A stretch of 64,000 bases of DNA from Microbispora catharanthi (GTDB lineage: Bacteria; Actinomycetota; Actinomycetes; Streptosporangiales; Streptosporangiaceae): contig NZ_VDMA02000011.1 in NCBI RefSeq assembly GCF_006334915.2, positions 1-64,000 on the forward strand. Reading direction: 5' to 3'. A model generated the notes under the pieces. The model was not told the origin of the DNA, made no database searches, and saw nothing but the letters and a program-made list of their open reading frames with translations. Shown here in pieces: positions 52,164-62,001 of this stretch. The number at the start of each line of letters is the position of its first letter. Position 1 is the stretch's first letter. A program made the position numbers and the translations under genes.

Positions 52164-53693
52164 ATGACCGAGCACATCTTGCGAATGAGCGGGATCACCA
52201 AGACATTCCCCGGAGTGACGGCCCTGCAGGACGTCAACCTGGCGGTACGGCGGGGTGAGATCCACGCTATCTGCGGCGAGAACGGCGCCGGCAAGTCGAC
52301 GCTGATGAAGGTGCTGTCCGGGGTCTATCCCCACGGCCAGTACGACGGCGAGATCACCTTCGAGGGCAGACGCTGCGAGTTCGGCGGCATCCGCGACAGC
52401 GAGCACGCCGGCATCGTCATCATCCACCAGGAGCTGGCGCTGTGCCCGCAGCTGTCGATCGCGGAGAACATCTACCTCGGCAACGAGCGGGCGACGCGTG
52501 GCGTCATCGACTGGAACCGAACCAACTACGAGGCCGGCGAGCTGTTGAGGCGGGTCGGCCTGCGCGAGAACCCCACGACGACGGTCTCCGACATCGGCGT
52601 GGGCAAGCAGCAGCTCGTGGAGATCGCCAAGGCGCTGTCGAAGGAGGTCAAGCTCCTCATCCTCGACGAGCCGACCGCGGCGCTCAACGACGAGGACTCG
52701 GCCCACCTGCTCGACCTGCTGCGCGGGCTCAGGGACGAGGGCATCACGTGCGTGATCATCTCGCACAAGCTCAACGAGGTCACGGCGATCGCCGACTCCG
52801 TCACGATCCTCCGTGACGGGCGCACGATCGAGACGCTGGACATGGCCGTCGACCGCGTGACCGAGGACCGCATCATCTCCGGGATGGTCGGCCGCGCCCT
52901 CGACAACCGCTTCCCGCCGCGCACGCCCGCGATCGGCGAGGAGGCCTTCCGGATCGAGGACTGGACGGTCTACAGCCCCAGCCAGCCCGGCAGGAAGGTG
53001 GTCGACGGGGCCTCGCTCATGCTGCGGCGTGGTGAGATCGTGGGCCTGGCCGGGCTGATGGGCGCCGGGCGCACCGAACTGGCGATGAGCGTGTTCGGGC
53101 GGACGTACGGCGTGCACATCTCCGGCAGGATCTTCAAGGGCGGCGAGCGGATCGAGCTGCGCACCGTGCAGGACGCGATCAAGCACGGCGTCGCCTACGC
53201 CACCGAGGACCGCAAGAGGTACGGCCTCAACCTCATCGAGGACATCAAGCGCAACATCAGCGCGGCCTGGCTCAAGGGCCTGTCCAGGCGCGGCTGGGTG
53301 AACGAGTACGAGGAATACCGCGTCGCCCAGCAGTTCCGCGGGAGCATGAACATCAAGGCGCCCAGTGTGGACAGCGTCGTCGGCAAGCTGAGCGGCGGCA
53401 ACCAGCAGAAGGTCGTGCTCTCCAAGTGGATCCTGACCGAGCCGGACGTGTTGATCCTCGACGAGCCGACCCGGGGCATCGACGTCGGCGCCAAGTACGA
53501 GATATACATGATCATCAACCGTCTGGCGGAGCAGGGCAAGGCCGTGCTGGTGATCTCGTCTGAGCTGCCCGAACTGCTCGGCCTCTGCGACCGCATCTAT
53601 ACGCTCTCGGAGGGGCGCGTCACCGGTGAGGTGCCGCGCGAGGAGGCCACGCAGGAACGCCTCATGTATCTCATGACCAAGGGACAGGAGTAG
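52164..53693 (+). CDS. mmsA: Multiple-monosaccharide ABC transporter ATP-binding protein (GguA/MmsA-like)
   Basis: The 509-aa double ABC protein has Walker [10 protein letters not shown] and [12 protein letters not shown] in the first half, and [16 protein letters not shown] with [12 protein letters not shown] in the second. The sequence ([44 protein letters not shown]) is of the GguA/XylG type that partners ChvE. A GGGGGG-rich Shine-Dalgarno precedes ATG 52164. The permease starts five bases after its stop. Confidence 0.93.
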   Translation: MTEHILRMSGITKTFPGVTALQDVNLAVRRGEIHAICGENGAGKSTLMKVLSGVYPHGQYDGEITFEGRRCEFGGIRDSEHAGIVIIHQELALCPQLSIAENIYLGNERATRGVIDWNRTNYEAGELLRRVGLRENPTTTVSDIGVGKQQLVEIAKALSKEVKLLILDEPTAALNDEDSAHLLDLLRGLRDEGITCVIISHKLNEVTAIADSVTILRDGRTIETLDMAVDRVTEDRIISGMVGRALDNRFPPRTPAIGEEAFRIEDWTVYSPSQPGRKVVDGASLMLRRGEIVGLAGLMGAGRTELAMSVFGRTYGVHISGRIFKGGERIELRTVQDAIKHGVAYATEDRKRYGLNLIEDIKRNISAAWLKGLSRRGWVNEYEEYRVAQQFRGSMNIKAPSVDSVVGKLSGGNQQKVVLSKWILTEPDVLILDEPTRGIDVGAKYEIYMIINRLAEQGKAVLVISSELPELLGLCDRIYTLSEGRVTGEVPREEATQERLMYLMTKGQE

Positions 53694-53698
53694 CTCGC

Positions 53699-54958
53699 AT
53701 GAGCAGCATCACGCCCGCCGACGTCGAGGTCGGCGCCAAGGGCGGCGGGGGAGCGCCGGGGCGGCCGGGCCGGGTGTCGCTCGGCGGGCTGTCGGTCAAC
53801 CTGCGCTCCAGCGGCATCTACATCGCCTTCGCACTGATCATCGTGTTGTTCTCGGTGCTGACCGACGGCGCACTGCTGCAGCCGCAGAACATTTCCAACA
53901 TCATCGTCCAGAATTCCTACATCCTGATCCTGGCGATCGGGATGATCCTGGTCATCATCGCGGGGCACATCGACCTGTCGGTCGGCTCGGTGGTCGCGGT
54001 CACCGGCGCGTTGGCCGCGGTGCTCATGGTGAACATGGGCGTGCCCTGGCCGGCGGCCGTGCTGATCACGATCGTGGCCGGGGCCCTGATCGGGGCCTGG
54101 CAGGGGTACTGGATCGCGTACTTCGGCATCCCCGCCTTCATCGTCACGCTGGCCGGCATGCTGCTGTTCCGGGCGCTGACCCTCACCGTCCTGGGCAACC
54201 AGGGCATCGGCCCGTTCCCCGACCAGGTCCGCACACTGGCCAACGGCTTCACCGACGGCTGGCTGGGCAACGTCGGCCTCGGCCCGCTCGGCGGCGCCGA
54301 CCTGTTCAGCCTGCTGGTCGGCATCGTCGCCATCGCCGGCATGGTCCTCGCGCAGTGGCGCACCCGGAGCGCCCGCAAGGGCTACGGGCAGGCGGTCGAT
54401 CCCCTGGCGCTGTTCGCGCTGAAGATGGCGGCCGGAGCCGCGGTGATCCTCTTCCTCGTCGTGCAGCTCGCCCGCTTCAAGAACCTGCCGTGGGTGCTCG
54501 TGCTGCTGGCGGTGCTCGTGCTGGCGTACTCGCTGATGGCGAACCGCACGGTGTTCGGGCGGCAGATCTACGCCATCGGCGGCAACCTGCACGCGGCCGT
54601 GATGTCCGGCGTGAAGGTCAAGTCGGTGGTTTTCTGGATCTTCGTCAACATGGGGGTGCTGTCGGCGATCGCCGGTGTCATCTTCGCCGGCCGGCTCAAC
54701 CAGGCGGGCCCCACCGCGGGCAACAGCTTCGAGCTGGACGCGATCGCCGCGGCCTTCATCGGCGGCGCGGCCGTGCAGGGCGGCGTGGGCAAGGTGGTCG
54801 GAGCGATCACCGGTGGTCTGATCATGGCGGTGATCAACAACGGCATGTCGCTGATCGGCTCGCCCAGTGAGCGGGTCATGCTCGTCAAGGGTGCCGTGCT
54901 GCTCGCCGCGGTGGCGTTCGACGTGTGGACCAAGCGCAGGGCCGGCACCGCGCGCTGA
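53699..54958 (+). CDS. mmsB: Multiple-monosaccharide ABC transporter permease (GguB/MmsB/XylH-like)
   Basis: The 419-aa permease is longer than the Rbs type, as usual for XylH/GguB, with an additional central region (about 180-270). Signatures include LAIGMILVIIAGHIDLSVGSVVAVTGALAAVLMVNMGVPWPAAV and NSFELDAIAAAFIGGAAVQGGVGKVVGAITGGLIMAVINNGM. A 35-residue Gly-rich cytosolic N-terminus precedes the first helix. ACAGGAG upstream serves ATG 53699. It ends the second transporter; a 12-bp hairpin and then araB follow. Confidence 0.92.
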   Translation: MSSITPADVEVGAKGGGGAPGRPGRVSLGGLSVNLRSSGIYIAFALIIVLFSVLTDGALLQPQNISNIIVQNSYILILAIGMILVIIAGHIDLSVGSVVAVTGALAAVLMVNMGVPWPAAVLITIVAGALIGAWQGYWIAYFGIPAFIVTLAGMLLFRALTLTVLGNQGIGPFPDQVRTLANGFTDGWLGNVGLGPLGGADLFSLLVGIVAIAGMVLAQWRTRSARKGYGQAVDPLALFALKMAAGAAVILFLVVQLARFKNLPWVLVLLAVLVLAYSLMANRTVFGRQIYAIGGNLHAAVMSGVKVKSVVFWIFVNMGVLSAIAGVIFAGRLNQAGPTAGNSFELDAIAAAFIGGAAVQGGVGKVVGAITGGLIMAVINNGMSLIGSPSERVMLVKGAVLLAAVAFDVWTKRRAGTAR

Positions 54959-54990
54959 CGCCCGCGGACATCGACAGAAACCGGTTTCGG

Positions 54991-55022
54991 GCCGCCGGCC
55001 GCATCGCCGGCCGGCGGCCCCC
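54991..55022 (+). terminator. Hairpin between the second transporter and araB
   Basis: Positions 54991-55002 pair perfectly with 55011-55022 (12 bp, 8-base loop). No T run; it may reduce read-through into araBDA. Confidence 0.65.
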
Positions 55023-55064
55023 CGCTCCGGGCATGGGCGGCGCAAGAGCCTCTGGAGGTTGAGT

Positions 55065-55076
55065 GTGAACGTTAAC
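55065..55076. promoter_or_regulatory. Operator GTGAACGTTAAC overlapping the araB start codon
   Basis: A 12-bp near-palindrome of the locus type whose first three bases are the araB GTG start. A repressor here would block elongation of incoming transcripts (roadblock) or a promoter in the 54959-55050 gap. Confidence 0.55.
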
Positions 55077-56714
55077 AGTGACCGTTATGTGGTCGGTGTG
55101 GATTACGGCACGTTGTCCGGCCGCGCCGTGGTGGTCCGGGTGAGCGATGGCGCGGAGCTGGGCAGCGCCGTGCACGAGTACGCCCACCGGGTGATCGAGG
55201 ACGCGTTACCGGGCTCCGGCGTCCGCCTCGGACCGGACTGGGCCCTGCAGTCGCCCGCGGACTGGATCGACGTGCTGCGGCACGCGGTGCCCAAGGCGCT
55301 GGCCGCCGCGCAGGTCCCGGCCGAGCAGGTGATCGGCATCGGCACGGACTTCACGGCCTGCACGATCCTGCCCGCCACCGCCGACGGCCACCCGCTGTGC
55401 GAGGAGTTCCCCGAGCGGCCGCACGCCTGGCCGAAGCTCTGGAAGCACCACGCGGCCCAGCCGCACGCCGACCGCATCAACGCGCTGGCCGCCGAGCGCG
55501 GCGAGGCGTGGCTGCCGCGGTACGGCGGCAAGATCTCCTCCGAGTGGGCCTTCGCCAAGGGCTTGCAGCTGCTGGAGGAGGACCCGGAGATGTACGACCG
55601 GGCCGACCGCTGGATCGAGGCCGCCGACTGGATCATCTGGCAGCTCACCGGGGTGGAGACCCGCAACGTCTGCACCGCCGGGTACAAGGCCGTCCACCAG
55701 GACGGCGCCTATCCCTCCGAGGACTTCCTGGCCGCGCTCAATCCCGCCTTCTCCGGTTTCACCCGGAAGCTCGGCCAGGAGCTCGCTCCGCTCGGCGGCC
55801 TCGCCGGCCACCTGACCGCGCGGGCCGCCGAGTGGACGGGCCTGCCCGAGGGGATCGCGGTGGCGGTCGGCAACGTCGACGCCCACGTCACCGCCGCGGC
55901 GGCCGACGCCGTGCGGCCGGGCCAGATGGTCGCCATCATGGGCACCTCCACCTGCCACGTCATGTGCTCCGACCAGCTCGCCGAGGTTCCCGGCATGTGC
56001 GGCGTGGTGCGCGACGGCATCGTCCCCGGACTGTGGGGCTACGAGGCGGGCCAGTCCGCCGTCGGCGACATCTTCGGCTGGTTCGTGGACAACTGCGTGC
56101 CCGCGTCGTACGCGGAACGGGCCGCCGAGGCGGGGCTCGGGCTGCACGAGTACCTCACCTCCCTCGCCGCCGAGCAGAAGGTCGGGCAGCACGGGCTGGT
56201 CGCCCTCGACTGGCACGGCGGCAACCGCTCGGTCCTGGTCGACCACACCCTCTCCGGCGTCGTCGTCGGCCAGACGCTCGCCACCCGGCCTGAGGACGTC
56301 TACCGGGCGCTCATCGAGGCCACCGCGTTCGGCGCCAGGACGATCGTGGAGACGTTCGAGGCGGCCGGGGTCCCGGTGGAGGAGTTCGTGGTCGCCGGCG
56401 GCCTGCTCAAGAACGGCTTCCTCATGCAGACGTACGCCGACGTGCTGCGCCGCCCGCTGTCGGTGATCGGCTCCGACCAGGGGCCGGCCCTCGGCTCGGC
56501 GATCCATGCGGCCGTCGCCGCGGGCGCCTATTCCGACATCACCGCCGCCGCGGCGGCCATGGGCAAGCGCCAGGCCGTCGCGTACGCGCCCGACGCCGAG
56601 CGGGCCGACGCCTACGACCGGCTGTACGCCGAGTACCGCAGGTTGCACGACCACTTCGCGGACGGCGGGATGCTCCACCGGCTCCGCGCTATCAGGAACG
56701 AGGCCAGTGCATGA
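55065..56714 (+). CDS. araB: Ribulokinase
   Basis: The 549-aa FGGY kinase phosphorylates L-ribulose to ribulose 5-phosphate. It starts YVVGVDYGTLSGRAVVVRVSDG (phosphate motif), has GIGTDFTACTILP (ribulokinase-type active-site loop), and ends with the adenosine motif EEFVVAGGLLKNGFLMQTYADVLRRPL. GGAGG lies six bases before the GTG at 55065; the open frame continues upstream into mmsB as a shadow. Its stop overlaps araD (ATGA). Confidence 0.96.
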   Translation: MNVNSDRYVVGVDYGTLSGRAVVVRVSDGAELGSAVHEYAHRVIEDALPGSGVRLGPDWALQSPADWIDVLRHAVPKALAAAQVPAEQVIGIGTDFTACTILPATADGHPLCEEFPERPHAWPKLWKHHAAQPHADRINALAAERGEAWLPRYGGKISSEWAFAKGLQLLEEDPEMYDRADRWIEAADWIIWQLTGVETRNVCTAGYKAVHQDGAYPSEDFLAALNPAFSGFTRKLGQELAPLGGLAGHLTARAAEWTGLPEGIAVAVGNVDAHVTAAAADAVRPGQMVAIMGTSTCHVMCSDQLAEVPGMCGVVRDGIVPGLWGYEAGQSAVGDIFGWFVDNCVPASYAERAAEAGLGLHEYLTSLAAEQKVGQHGLVALDWHGGNRSVLVDHTLSGVVVGQTLATRPEDVYRALIEATAFGARTIVETFEAAGVPVEEFVVAGGLLKNGFLMQTYADVLRRPLSVIGSDQGPALGSAIHAAVAAGAYSDITAAAAAMGKRQAVAYAPDAERADAYDRLYAEYRRLHDHFADGGMLHRLRAIRNEASA

Positions 56715-57370
56715 TCGATGAACTTCGCAGGGAAGTCTGCCGACTCCACGCCGAACTGGTGCGATACAACCTCGTCGCCTGGACGGCCGGCAATGTGTCG
56801 GGCAGGGTGCCGGGCGAGGACCTGTTCGTCATCAAGCCCAGTGGCGTGTCGTACGACGACCTGACCCCCGAGTCGATCGTGGTCTGCGACCTCGACGGCA
56901 ACCTGGTCGAGGGCGACCTGTCTCCGTCCAGCGACACGGCGGCGCACGCCTACGTCTACCGGCACATGCCGGAGGTCAACGGCGTGGTGCACACCCACTC
57001 CACGTACGCCTCGGCGTGGGCGGCCCGCGGTGAGGCGATCCCGTGCGTGCTCACCGCGATGGCCGACGAGTTCGGCGGGGAGATCCCCCTCGGCCCGTTC
57101 GCGCTCATCGGCAACGACGACATCGGCAAGGGGATCGTCGCGACCCTGACCGGTCACCGCTCCCGTGCCGTGCTGATGCAGAATCACGGCGTGTTCACCA
57201 TCGGCGAGTCGCCGAAGGCGGCGGTCAAGGCCGCCGTGATGTGCGAGGACGTCGCCCGCACCGTGCACGTCGCCCGGCAGCTCGGCGAGCCCCTGCCGAT
57301 CGCGCAGGGCGACATCGACCGCTTGTACGACCGGTATCAGAACGTCTATGGACAGAGGAGTCACCTGTGA
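56711..57370 (+). CDS. araD: L-ribulose-5-phosphate 4-epimerase
   Basis: The 219-aa class II aldolase-fold zinc enzyme converts L-ribulose 5-phosphate to D-xylulose 5-phosphate, feeding the pentose phosphate pathway. The zinc histidines are in VVHTHSTYA (His94, His96) and [10 protein letters not shown]; phosphate-binding [14 protein letters not shown] and [11 protein letters not shown] are present. ATG overlaps the araB stop (ATGA), and its TGA overlaps the araA GTG (GTGA). Length matches AraD rather than fuculose aldolase. Confidence 0.95.
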   Translation: MIDELRREVCRLHAELVRYNLVAWTAGNVSGRVPGEDLFVIKPSGVSYDDLTPESIVVCDLDGNLVEGDLSPSSDTAAHAYVYRHMPEVNGVVHTHSTYASAWAARGEAIPCVLTAMADEFGGEIPLGPFALIGNDDIGKGIVATLTGHRSRAVLMQNHGVFTIGESPKAAVKAAVMCEDVARTVHVARQLGEPLPIAQGDIDRLYDRYQNVYGQRSHL

Positions 57371-58848
57371 AGCTATGGTTCCTGACCGGTAGCCAGGGCC
57401 TGTATGGCGAGGACACGCTGCGGCAGGTGGCCGAGCAGTCCCAGCGCATCGCCGAGCAGCTGGGCGAGGCGCTGCCGTTCGAGCTCGAGTGGCGGCCCGT
57501 GCTCACCGACGCGGCGGCCATCCGCCGCGTGTGCCTTGAGGCCAACGGTGACGACGACTGCATCGGCCTGATCGCGTGGATGCACACGTTCTCCCCGGCC
57601 AAGATGTGGATCGCCGGCCTGGACGCGTTGCGCAAGCCGCTGCTGCACCTGCACACGCAGGCCAACGTGGAACTGCCGTGGAGCTCCATCGACATGGACT
57701 TCATGAACCTCAACCAGGCCGCCCACGGCGACCGTGAGTTCGGCTACATCCAGACGCGTCTCGGCGTGCCGCGCAAGACCGTCGCGGGCCACGTGAGCGA
57801 CCCGGCGGTGGCGGCGCGGATCGCCACCTGGGCCCGCGCCGCGGCCGGCCGGGCCGAGGTCGGCTCGCTGCGCCTGGCCCGCTTCGGCGACAACATGCGC
57901 GACGTCGCCGTGACCGAGGGCGACAAGGTCGAGGCGCAGCTGCGGTTCGGGGTGTCGGTGAACACCTACGGCGTCAACGAGCTGGTCGAGGCCGTGGACG
58001 CCGCCGCGGACGCCGACGTGTCCGCCCTCGTCAAGGAGTACGAGGACCTCTACCGGATGGCCCCCGAGCTGCGCGCGGGCGGGGAGCGGCACGAGTCGCT
58101 GCGTTACGCGGCCCGCATCGAGCTGGGCCTGCGGCACTTCCTGGAGGGCGGCGGCTTCAAGGCGTTCACCACGAACTTCGAGGACCTGGGCGGGCTGCGC
58201 CAGCTTCCCGGCCTGGCCGTGCAGCGGCTCATGGCCGAGGGCTACGGCTTCGGCGGCGAGGGCGACTGGAAGACCTCGGTGCTGCTGCGCACGCTCAAGG
58301 TCATGTCGGCGGGCCTGCCCGGCGGCACCTCGTTCATGGAGGACTACACCTACCACCTCACCCCGGGCGAGGAGCTCATCCTCGGCGCGCACATGCTGGA
58401 GGTCTGCCCGACGATCGCGGCGGACACCCCCGCGTGCGAGATCCACCCGCTGAGCATCGGCGGCCGGGAGGACCCGGTTAGGCTCGTGTTCGACGCCGCC
58501 CCCGGCCCCGCCGTGGTGGTGGGCCTGTCCGACATGGGCGAGCGGTTCCGGCTGGTGGCCAACGAGATCGACGTGGTCGCCCCGCCCGAGCCGCTGCCCG
58601 CTCTGCCGGTCGCCCGCGCGGTGTGGCGGCCCCGGCCCGACATGCGCACCTCCGCCGAGTCGTGGATCACGGCGGGCGCCCCGCACCACACGGTGCTCTC
58701 CTCGGCCATCGGGTCCGAGGAGCTGAACGACTTCGCCGACATGCTCGGCGTCGAGCTGCTCGTCATCGACGAGGCGACCACCTCCCGCCAGTTCGTCAAG
58801 GAACTGCGGTGGAACCAGGCCTACTATCGGCTCGCGCAAGGTTTTTGA
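57367..58848 (+). CDS. araA: L-arabinose isomerase
   Basis: The 493-aa enzyme converts L-arabinose to L-ribulose. The start [20 protein letters not shown] is the family hallmark. Metal-site residues equivalent to E. coli Glu306, Glu333 and His350 are Glu298 (GGEGDWK), Glu325 ([11 protein letters not shown]) and His342 (GAHMLEVCP). GAGGAG precedes GTG 57367, which overlaps the araD stop. The open frame is longer upstream but that part is an araD shadow. Its TGA overlaps the start of the GH43 gene (TGATG). Confidence 0.97.
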   Translation: MKLWFLTGSQGLYGEDTLRQVAEQSQRIAEQLGEALPFELEWRPVLTDAAAIRRVCLEANGDDDCIGLIAWMHTFSPAKMWIAGLDALRKPLLHLHTQANVELPWSSIDMDFMNLNQAAHGDREFGYIQTRLGVPRKTVAGHVSDPAVAARIATWARAAAGRAEVGSLRLARFGDNMRDVAVTEGDKVEAQLRFGVSVNTYGVNELVEAVDAAADADVSALVKEYEDLYRMAPELRAGGERHESLRYAARIELGLRHFLEGGGFKAFTTNFEDLGGLRQLPGLAVQRLMAEGYGFGGEGDWKTSVLLRTLKVMSAGLPGGTSFMEDYTYHLTPGEELILGAHMLEVCPTIAADTPACEIHPLSIGGREDPVRLVFDAAPGPAVVVGLSDMGERFRLVANEIDVVAPPEPLPALPVARAVWRPRPDMRTSAESWITAGAPHHTVLSSAIGSEELNDFADMLGVELLVIDEATTSRQFVKELRWNQAYYRLAQGF

Positions 58849-61058
58849 TGGGAAGACGTGTTCATCTGCTCCGGGGGGTGGTGGGCGGCCTGGCCGCCCT
58901 CACACTCGGAGCGGGGGCACTCGTCCCGTCCGCGGCCTCGGCGGCGGACGAGGGCCTCGCTCTCTGGTACAAGCTCGACGAGACCTCCGGCACCGTGGCC
59001 GCCGACTCCTCCGGCAACGGCAGGAACGGCACGCTCGACGGTGACGCGAGCTGGGGCGACGGCCTCCGGCTCGGCGGCACGAACGGGTACGTGAAGGTGC
59101 CCGACAACCTCATGCGCGGCATGACCACGATCACGGTCGCGCTCGACGTCTGGATCGATCCCACGCAGGCCACGCCGTACTTCGTCTACGGCTTCGGCAA
59201 CTCGAGCGGGTCGAGCGGCAACGGCTACCTGTTCACCACCGGCAACACCTTCCGCACGTCGATCGCCTCGGGCAACTGGTCGACCGAGCAGAACGCCAAC
59301 GCCGGCGTCAACCTGCCGCGCGGCGGCTGGCAGCACATCGCGTACACGCTCGGCGGCGGCGTCGGGGTGCTGTACCAGAACGGCGACGAGGTCGCCCGCA
59401 ACACCGCCGTCACGCTCACCCCGGGCTCGATCGGCGGCGGCACGACCACGGCCGACTACATCGGCCGTTCGCTCTACTCGGGCGACAAGTACCTCAAGGG
59501 CAGGGTCAAGGACTTCCGTGTCTACGGCCGGGCCCTCGGCGCGTCCGAGATCGCCCAGCTCGCGGGGCCGGTCAACGCCGAGATCGTCAAGCAGGACGCC
59601 ACGGCGCTCGACCTCGGCGACACCGGCGCGGTCCGGTCCGACCTGACGCTGCCGGCCAAGGGCGCGTCCGGGTCCACGATCACCTGGGCCTCCAGCGACC
59701 CGTCCGTCGTCAGCACGACCGGCGCGGTCACCCGGCCGCCGGCGGGCGCGGCGGACGCCCACGTCACCCTCACCGCCACGCTCACCAAGGGCACGGCGAC
59801 CGAGACGAAGACGTTCGACGTCACCGTCGAGGCGATCTACACCGACAAGCGGGCCGTCGAGACCGACGCAGGCACGCTCGTCGTGCACAACATCGACGAC
59901 GTCCGCGGCAATCTGACGCTGCCGACGAAGGGCGAGAACGGCACCACCATCACCTGGCGGTCCAGCAAGCCGGACACGCTCGGCGAGACCGGTGAGGTCA
60001 ACCGTCCCACGCCGGGCGCCGAAGCCGTGAAGGTGAACCTCAAGGCCACGATCTCGCGCGGCGGCCACCAGGCCGTGCGGGTCTTCAAGCCCGAGGTGCC
60101 GGCGCTGCCCGCCAAGGAGCCGTACAAGGGCTACCTGTTCGCCTACTTCACCGGCGAGGGCTACTCGAACGGCGAGCAGATCTACAACGCGCTGAGCAAG
60201 GGCAACGACCCGCTGCACTGGCAGGAGCTCAACGGCGGCCGGCCGGTCGTCACCTCCGACGTCGGCGAGAAGGGCCTGCGCGACCCGTTCGTCATCCGCT
60301 CGCCCGAGGGCGACAGGTTCTACCTGATCGCCACGGACCTCAAGATCTACGGCAACGGCGACTGGGACCGCGCGCAGCGCGGCGGCAGCCGCTCGATCAT
60401 GGTGGCCGAGTCGACCGACCTGGTGCACTGGACGAACCAGCGGCTCGTCCAGGTCTCCCCGCCGGAGGCCGGCAACACCTGGGCGCCGGAGGCGTACTAC
60501 GACAAGACCCTCGGCGCGTACGTGGTGTTCTGGGCGTCCAAGCTGTACGACAACCCGCGGCACGCGGGGGACACGTACAACAAGATGGTGTACGCGACGA
60601 CCCGCGACTTCTACACCTTCTCCGAGCCGAAGATCTGGAAGGACCCGGGCTACTCGGTCATCGACTCGACGGTGATCGAGCACGACGGGACCTACTACCG
60701 CTTCACGAAGGACGAGAGGAACAACACCTCCTCCAGCCCGTGCAGCAAGTACATCATCGAGGAGAAGTCCACCTCGCTGACCGACACGAACTGGGGCTTC
60801 CTGAAGGAGTGCATCGGCTCCGGCGCGCTGTCGCGCGGTGAGGGGCCGACGATCTTCAAGTCCAACATCGAGGACAAGTGGTACCTGTTCATCGACGAGT
60901 ACGGCGGCCGCGGCTACGTGCCGTTCGAGTCGACCGACCTCGAGAAGGGCGACTGGACCGTCCCGGCCGACTACCAGCTCCCGAGCCGTCCGCGTCACGG
61001 CACGGTGCTGGGCGTCACGCAGGCCGAGTACGACCGGTTGCTCTCCGCTCTTGGCTGA
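58848..61058 (+). CDS. Secreted GH43-family glycosidase with LamG and Ig-like modules
   Basis: The 736-aa protein has a signal peptide (about 1-32, ending ASA), a LamG/concanavalin module (about 33-240), two atrophied bacterial Ig-like modules (about 245-335 and 340-420) and a five-blade propeller GH43-type domain (about 425-730). The likely catalytic triad is Asp479 (GLRDPFVI), Asp606 (VIDSTVI) and Glu665 (GEGPTIF). It probably trims arabinan side chains or arabinoxylan outside the cell. ATG 58848 shares one base with the araA stop (TGATG), so a secreted enzyme is coupled to a cytosolic one. It ends the operon. Confidence 0.9.
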   Translation: MGRRVHLLRGVVGGLAALTLGAGALVPSAASAADEGLALWYKLDETSGTVAADSSGNGRNGTLDGDASWGDGLRLGGTNGYVKVPDNLMRGMTTITVALDVWIDPTQATPYFVYGFGNSSGSSGNGYLFTTGNTFRTSIASGNWSTEQNANAGVNLPRGGWQHIAYTLGGGVGVLYQNGDEVARNTAVTLTPGSIGGGTTTADYIGRSLYSGDKYLKGRVKDFRVYGRALGASEIAQLAGPVNAEIVKQDATALDLGDTGAVRSDLTLPAKGASGSTITWASSDPSVVSTTGAVTRPPAGAADAHVTLTATLTKGTATETKTFDVTVEAIYTDKRAVETDAGTLVVHNIDDVRGNLTLPTKGENGTTITWRSSKPDTLGETGEVNRPTPGAEAVKVNLKATISRGGHQAVRVFKPEVPALPAKEPYKGYLFAYFTGEGYSNGEQIYNALSKGNDPLHWQELNGGRPVVTSDVGEKGLRDPFVIRSPEGDRFYLIATDLKIYGNGDWDRAQRGGSRSIMVAESTDLVHWTNQRLVQVSPPEAGNTWAPEAYYDKTLGAYVVFWASKLYDNPRHAGDTYNKMVYATTRDFYTFSEPKIWKDPGYSVIDSTVIEHDGTYYRFTKDERNNTSSSPCSKYIIEEKSTSLTDTNWGFLKECIGSGALSRGEGPTIFKSNIEDKWYLFIDEYGGRGYVPFESTDLEKGDWTVPADYQLPSRPRHGTVLGVTQAEYDRLLSALG

Positions 61059-62001
61059 TCCGGGCCCTCGGCTGATCCGGTCTCGCCGATCGCTCGCGGG
61101 CCCTTCCCTTCAGGGGAAGGGCCCGTTCGTGTGTCAGACGCTGTACGTCAGGCCGCCCGCCGGGACAGCGATCGGGAGGCGAGGGCGGCCCGGGCCGCCG
61201 CGAGTGCGCTTGCTCCAGGAAGCCGCCCTCGTCCAGGTCGCTGACGAGGAACAGGTCCCGCGGGTCGGCGCGTACCGCGAGGTCGAGCAGGACCGCCCGG
61301 CCGCTCTCCCCGCGCAGCGAGTCGTCGCCCAGCAGGCCGCGGGCGGCGTCGAGGGAGGTGGCGACGATCACCGGTCCCTCCGGCAGCCGGTCGGCCCTCG
61401 ACCCGGTCTCGATGCGTACGCCGAGGTCGCGCGCCCGCGCGGCCATCCGGTCGATCACCCGCCCCCAGCCGCCGACCACGTAGCGGACGGACGGGTAGCG
61501 CGGAGCGGTGACGCGCAGGAGCCGCTCCCAGGCGAAGGCCGCCGACAGCCGGCCGGGGTCGGCGTCGTAGGTGACGACTCCCAGCAGCCCGGCGGCGGCC
61601 CGTGCGGCCTCGGCGCCGAAGCGGCGGGTGGCCCAGGAGCCGAAGTCCTCGTCCACCGGCGCCCGCAGGCCGCGCCGGGCGATCATCCGCAGCAGCCCGG
61701 CCGGGGGCCGCCCGGTCAGCCTCCCGTCCCGGCGGAACCGCGCCCGGGCCAGATGCCCCGGCCGCGGCAGAGCGTACGGCCGGACCAGTCCCCGCTCGTC
61801 GAGCCACCGCCAGGGCAGGCCGTCGGAGTAGAAGACGTGGGTGCCGTCGTTGGCGACGTACGGCGTAGCGGTGGAGCGGGCGCGCCCGCCGAGGGTGTGG
61901 TGCGCCTCGTGCAGGACGACGGCCGCACCGCCCTCGGCGCAGGCGATGGCGGCGGTCAGCCCGGCAAGCCCGCCGCCCACGATCGTGATGGTTTCTCTCA
62001 T
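61015..62001 (-). CDS. NAD(P)/FAD-dependent oxidoreductase, damaged C-terminus
   Basis: The reading frame (328 aa) starts with the dinucleotide-binding motif TITIVGGGLAGLTAAIACAEGG and HEAHHTLGGRARS, and continues as a phytoene-desaturase-like/amine-oxidase-like flavoprotein to about residue 264 (DPRDLFLVSDLDEGGFLEQ, near 61210). After that the sequence becomes Arg/Pro-rich and unlike the family, and the frame runs 44 bases into the GH43 gene. A frameshift would end it at 61148 instead. The C-terminal substrate domain normally reaching 350-400 residues or more is missing. ATG 62001 overlaps the sigma-factor stop (ATGA). Probably a truncated or inactive partner of that sigma factor. Confidence 0.65.
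   Translation of the reverse strand: MRETITIVGGGLAGLTAAIACAEGGAAVVLHEAHHTLGGRARSTATPYVANDGTHVFYSDGLPWRWLDERGLVRPYALPRPGHLARARFRRDGRLTGRPPAGLLRMIARRGLRAPVDEDFGSWATRRFGAEAARAAAGLLGVVTYDADPGRLSAAFAWERLLRVTAPRYPSVRYVVGGWGRVIDRMAARARDLGVRIETGSRADRLPEGPVIVATSLDAARGLLGDDSLRGESGRAVLLDLAVRADPRDLFLVSDLDEGGFLEQAHSRRPGPPSPPDRCPGGRPDVQRLTHERALPLKGRARERSARPDQPRARISQERRATGRTRPA
61097..61133 (+). terminator. Terminator after the GH43 gene
   Basis: Positions 61097-61108 pair with 61114-61125 (12 bp, loop TTCAG), followed by a weak TTCGTGTGT tract. It ends the arabinose operon and lies inside the 3' end of the convergent oxidoreductase frame. Confidence 0.8.
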
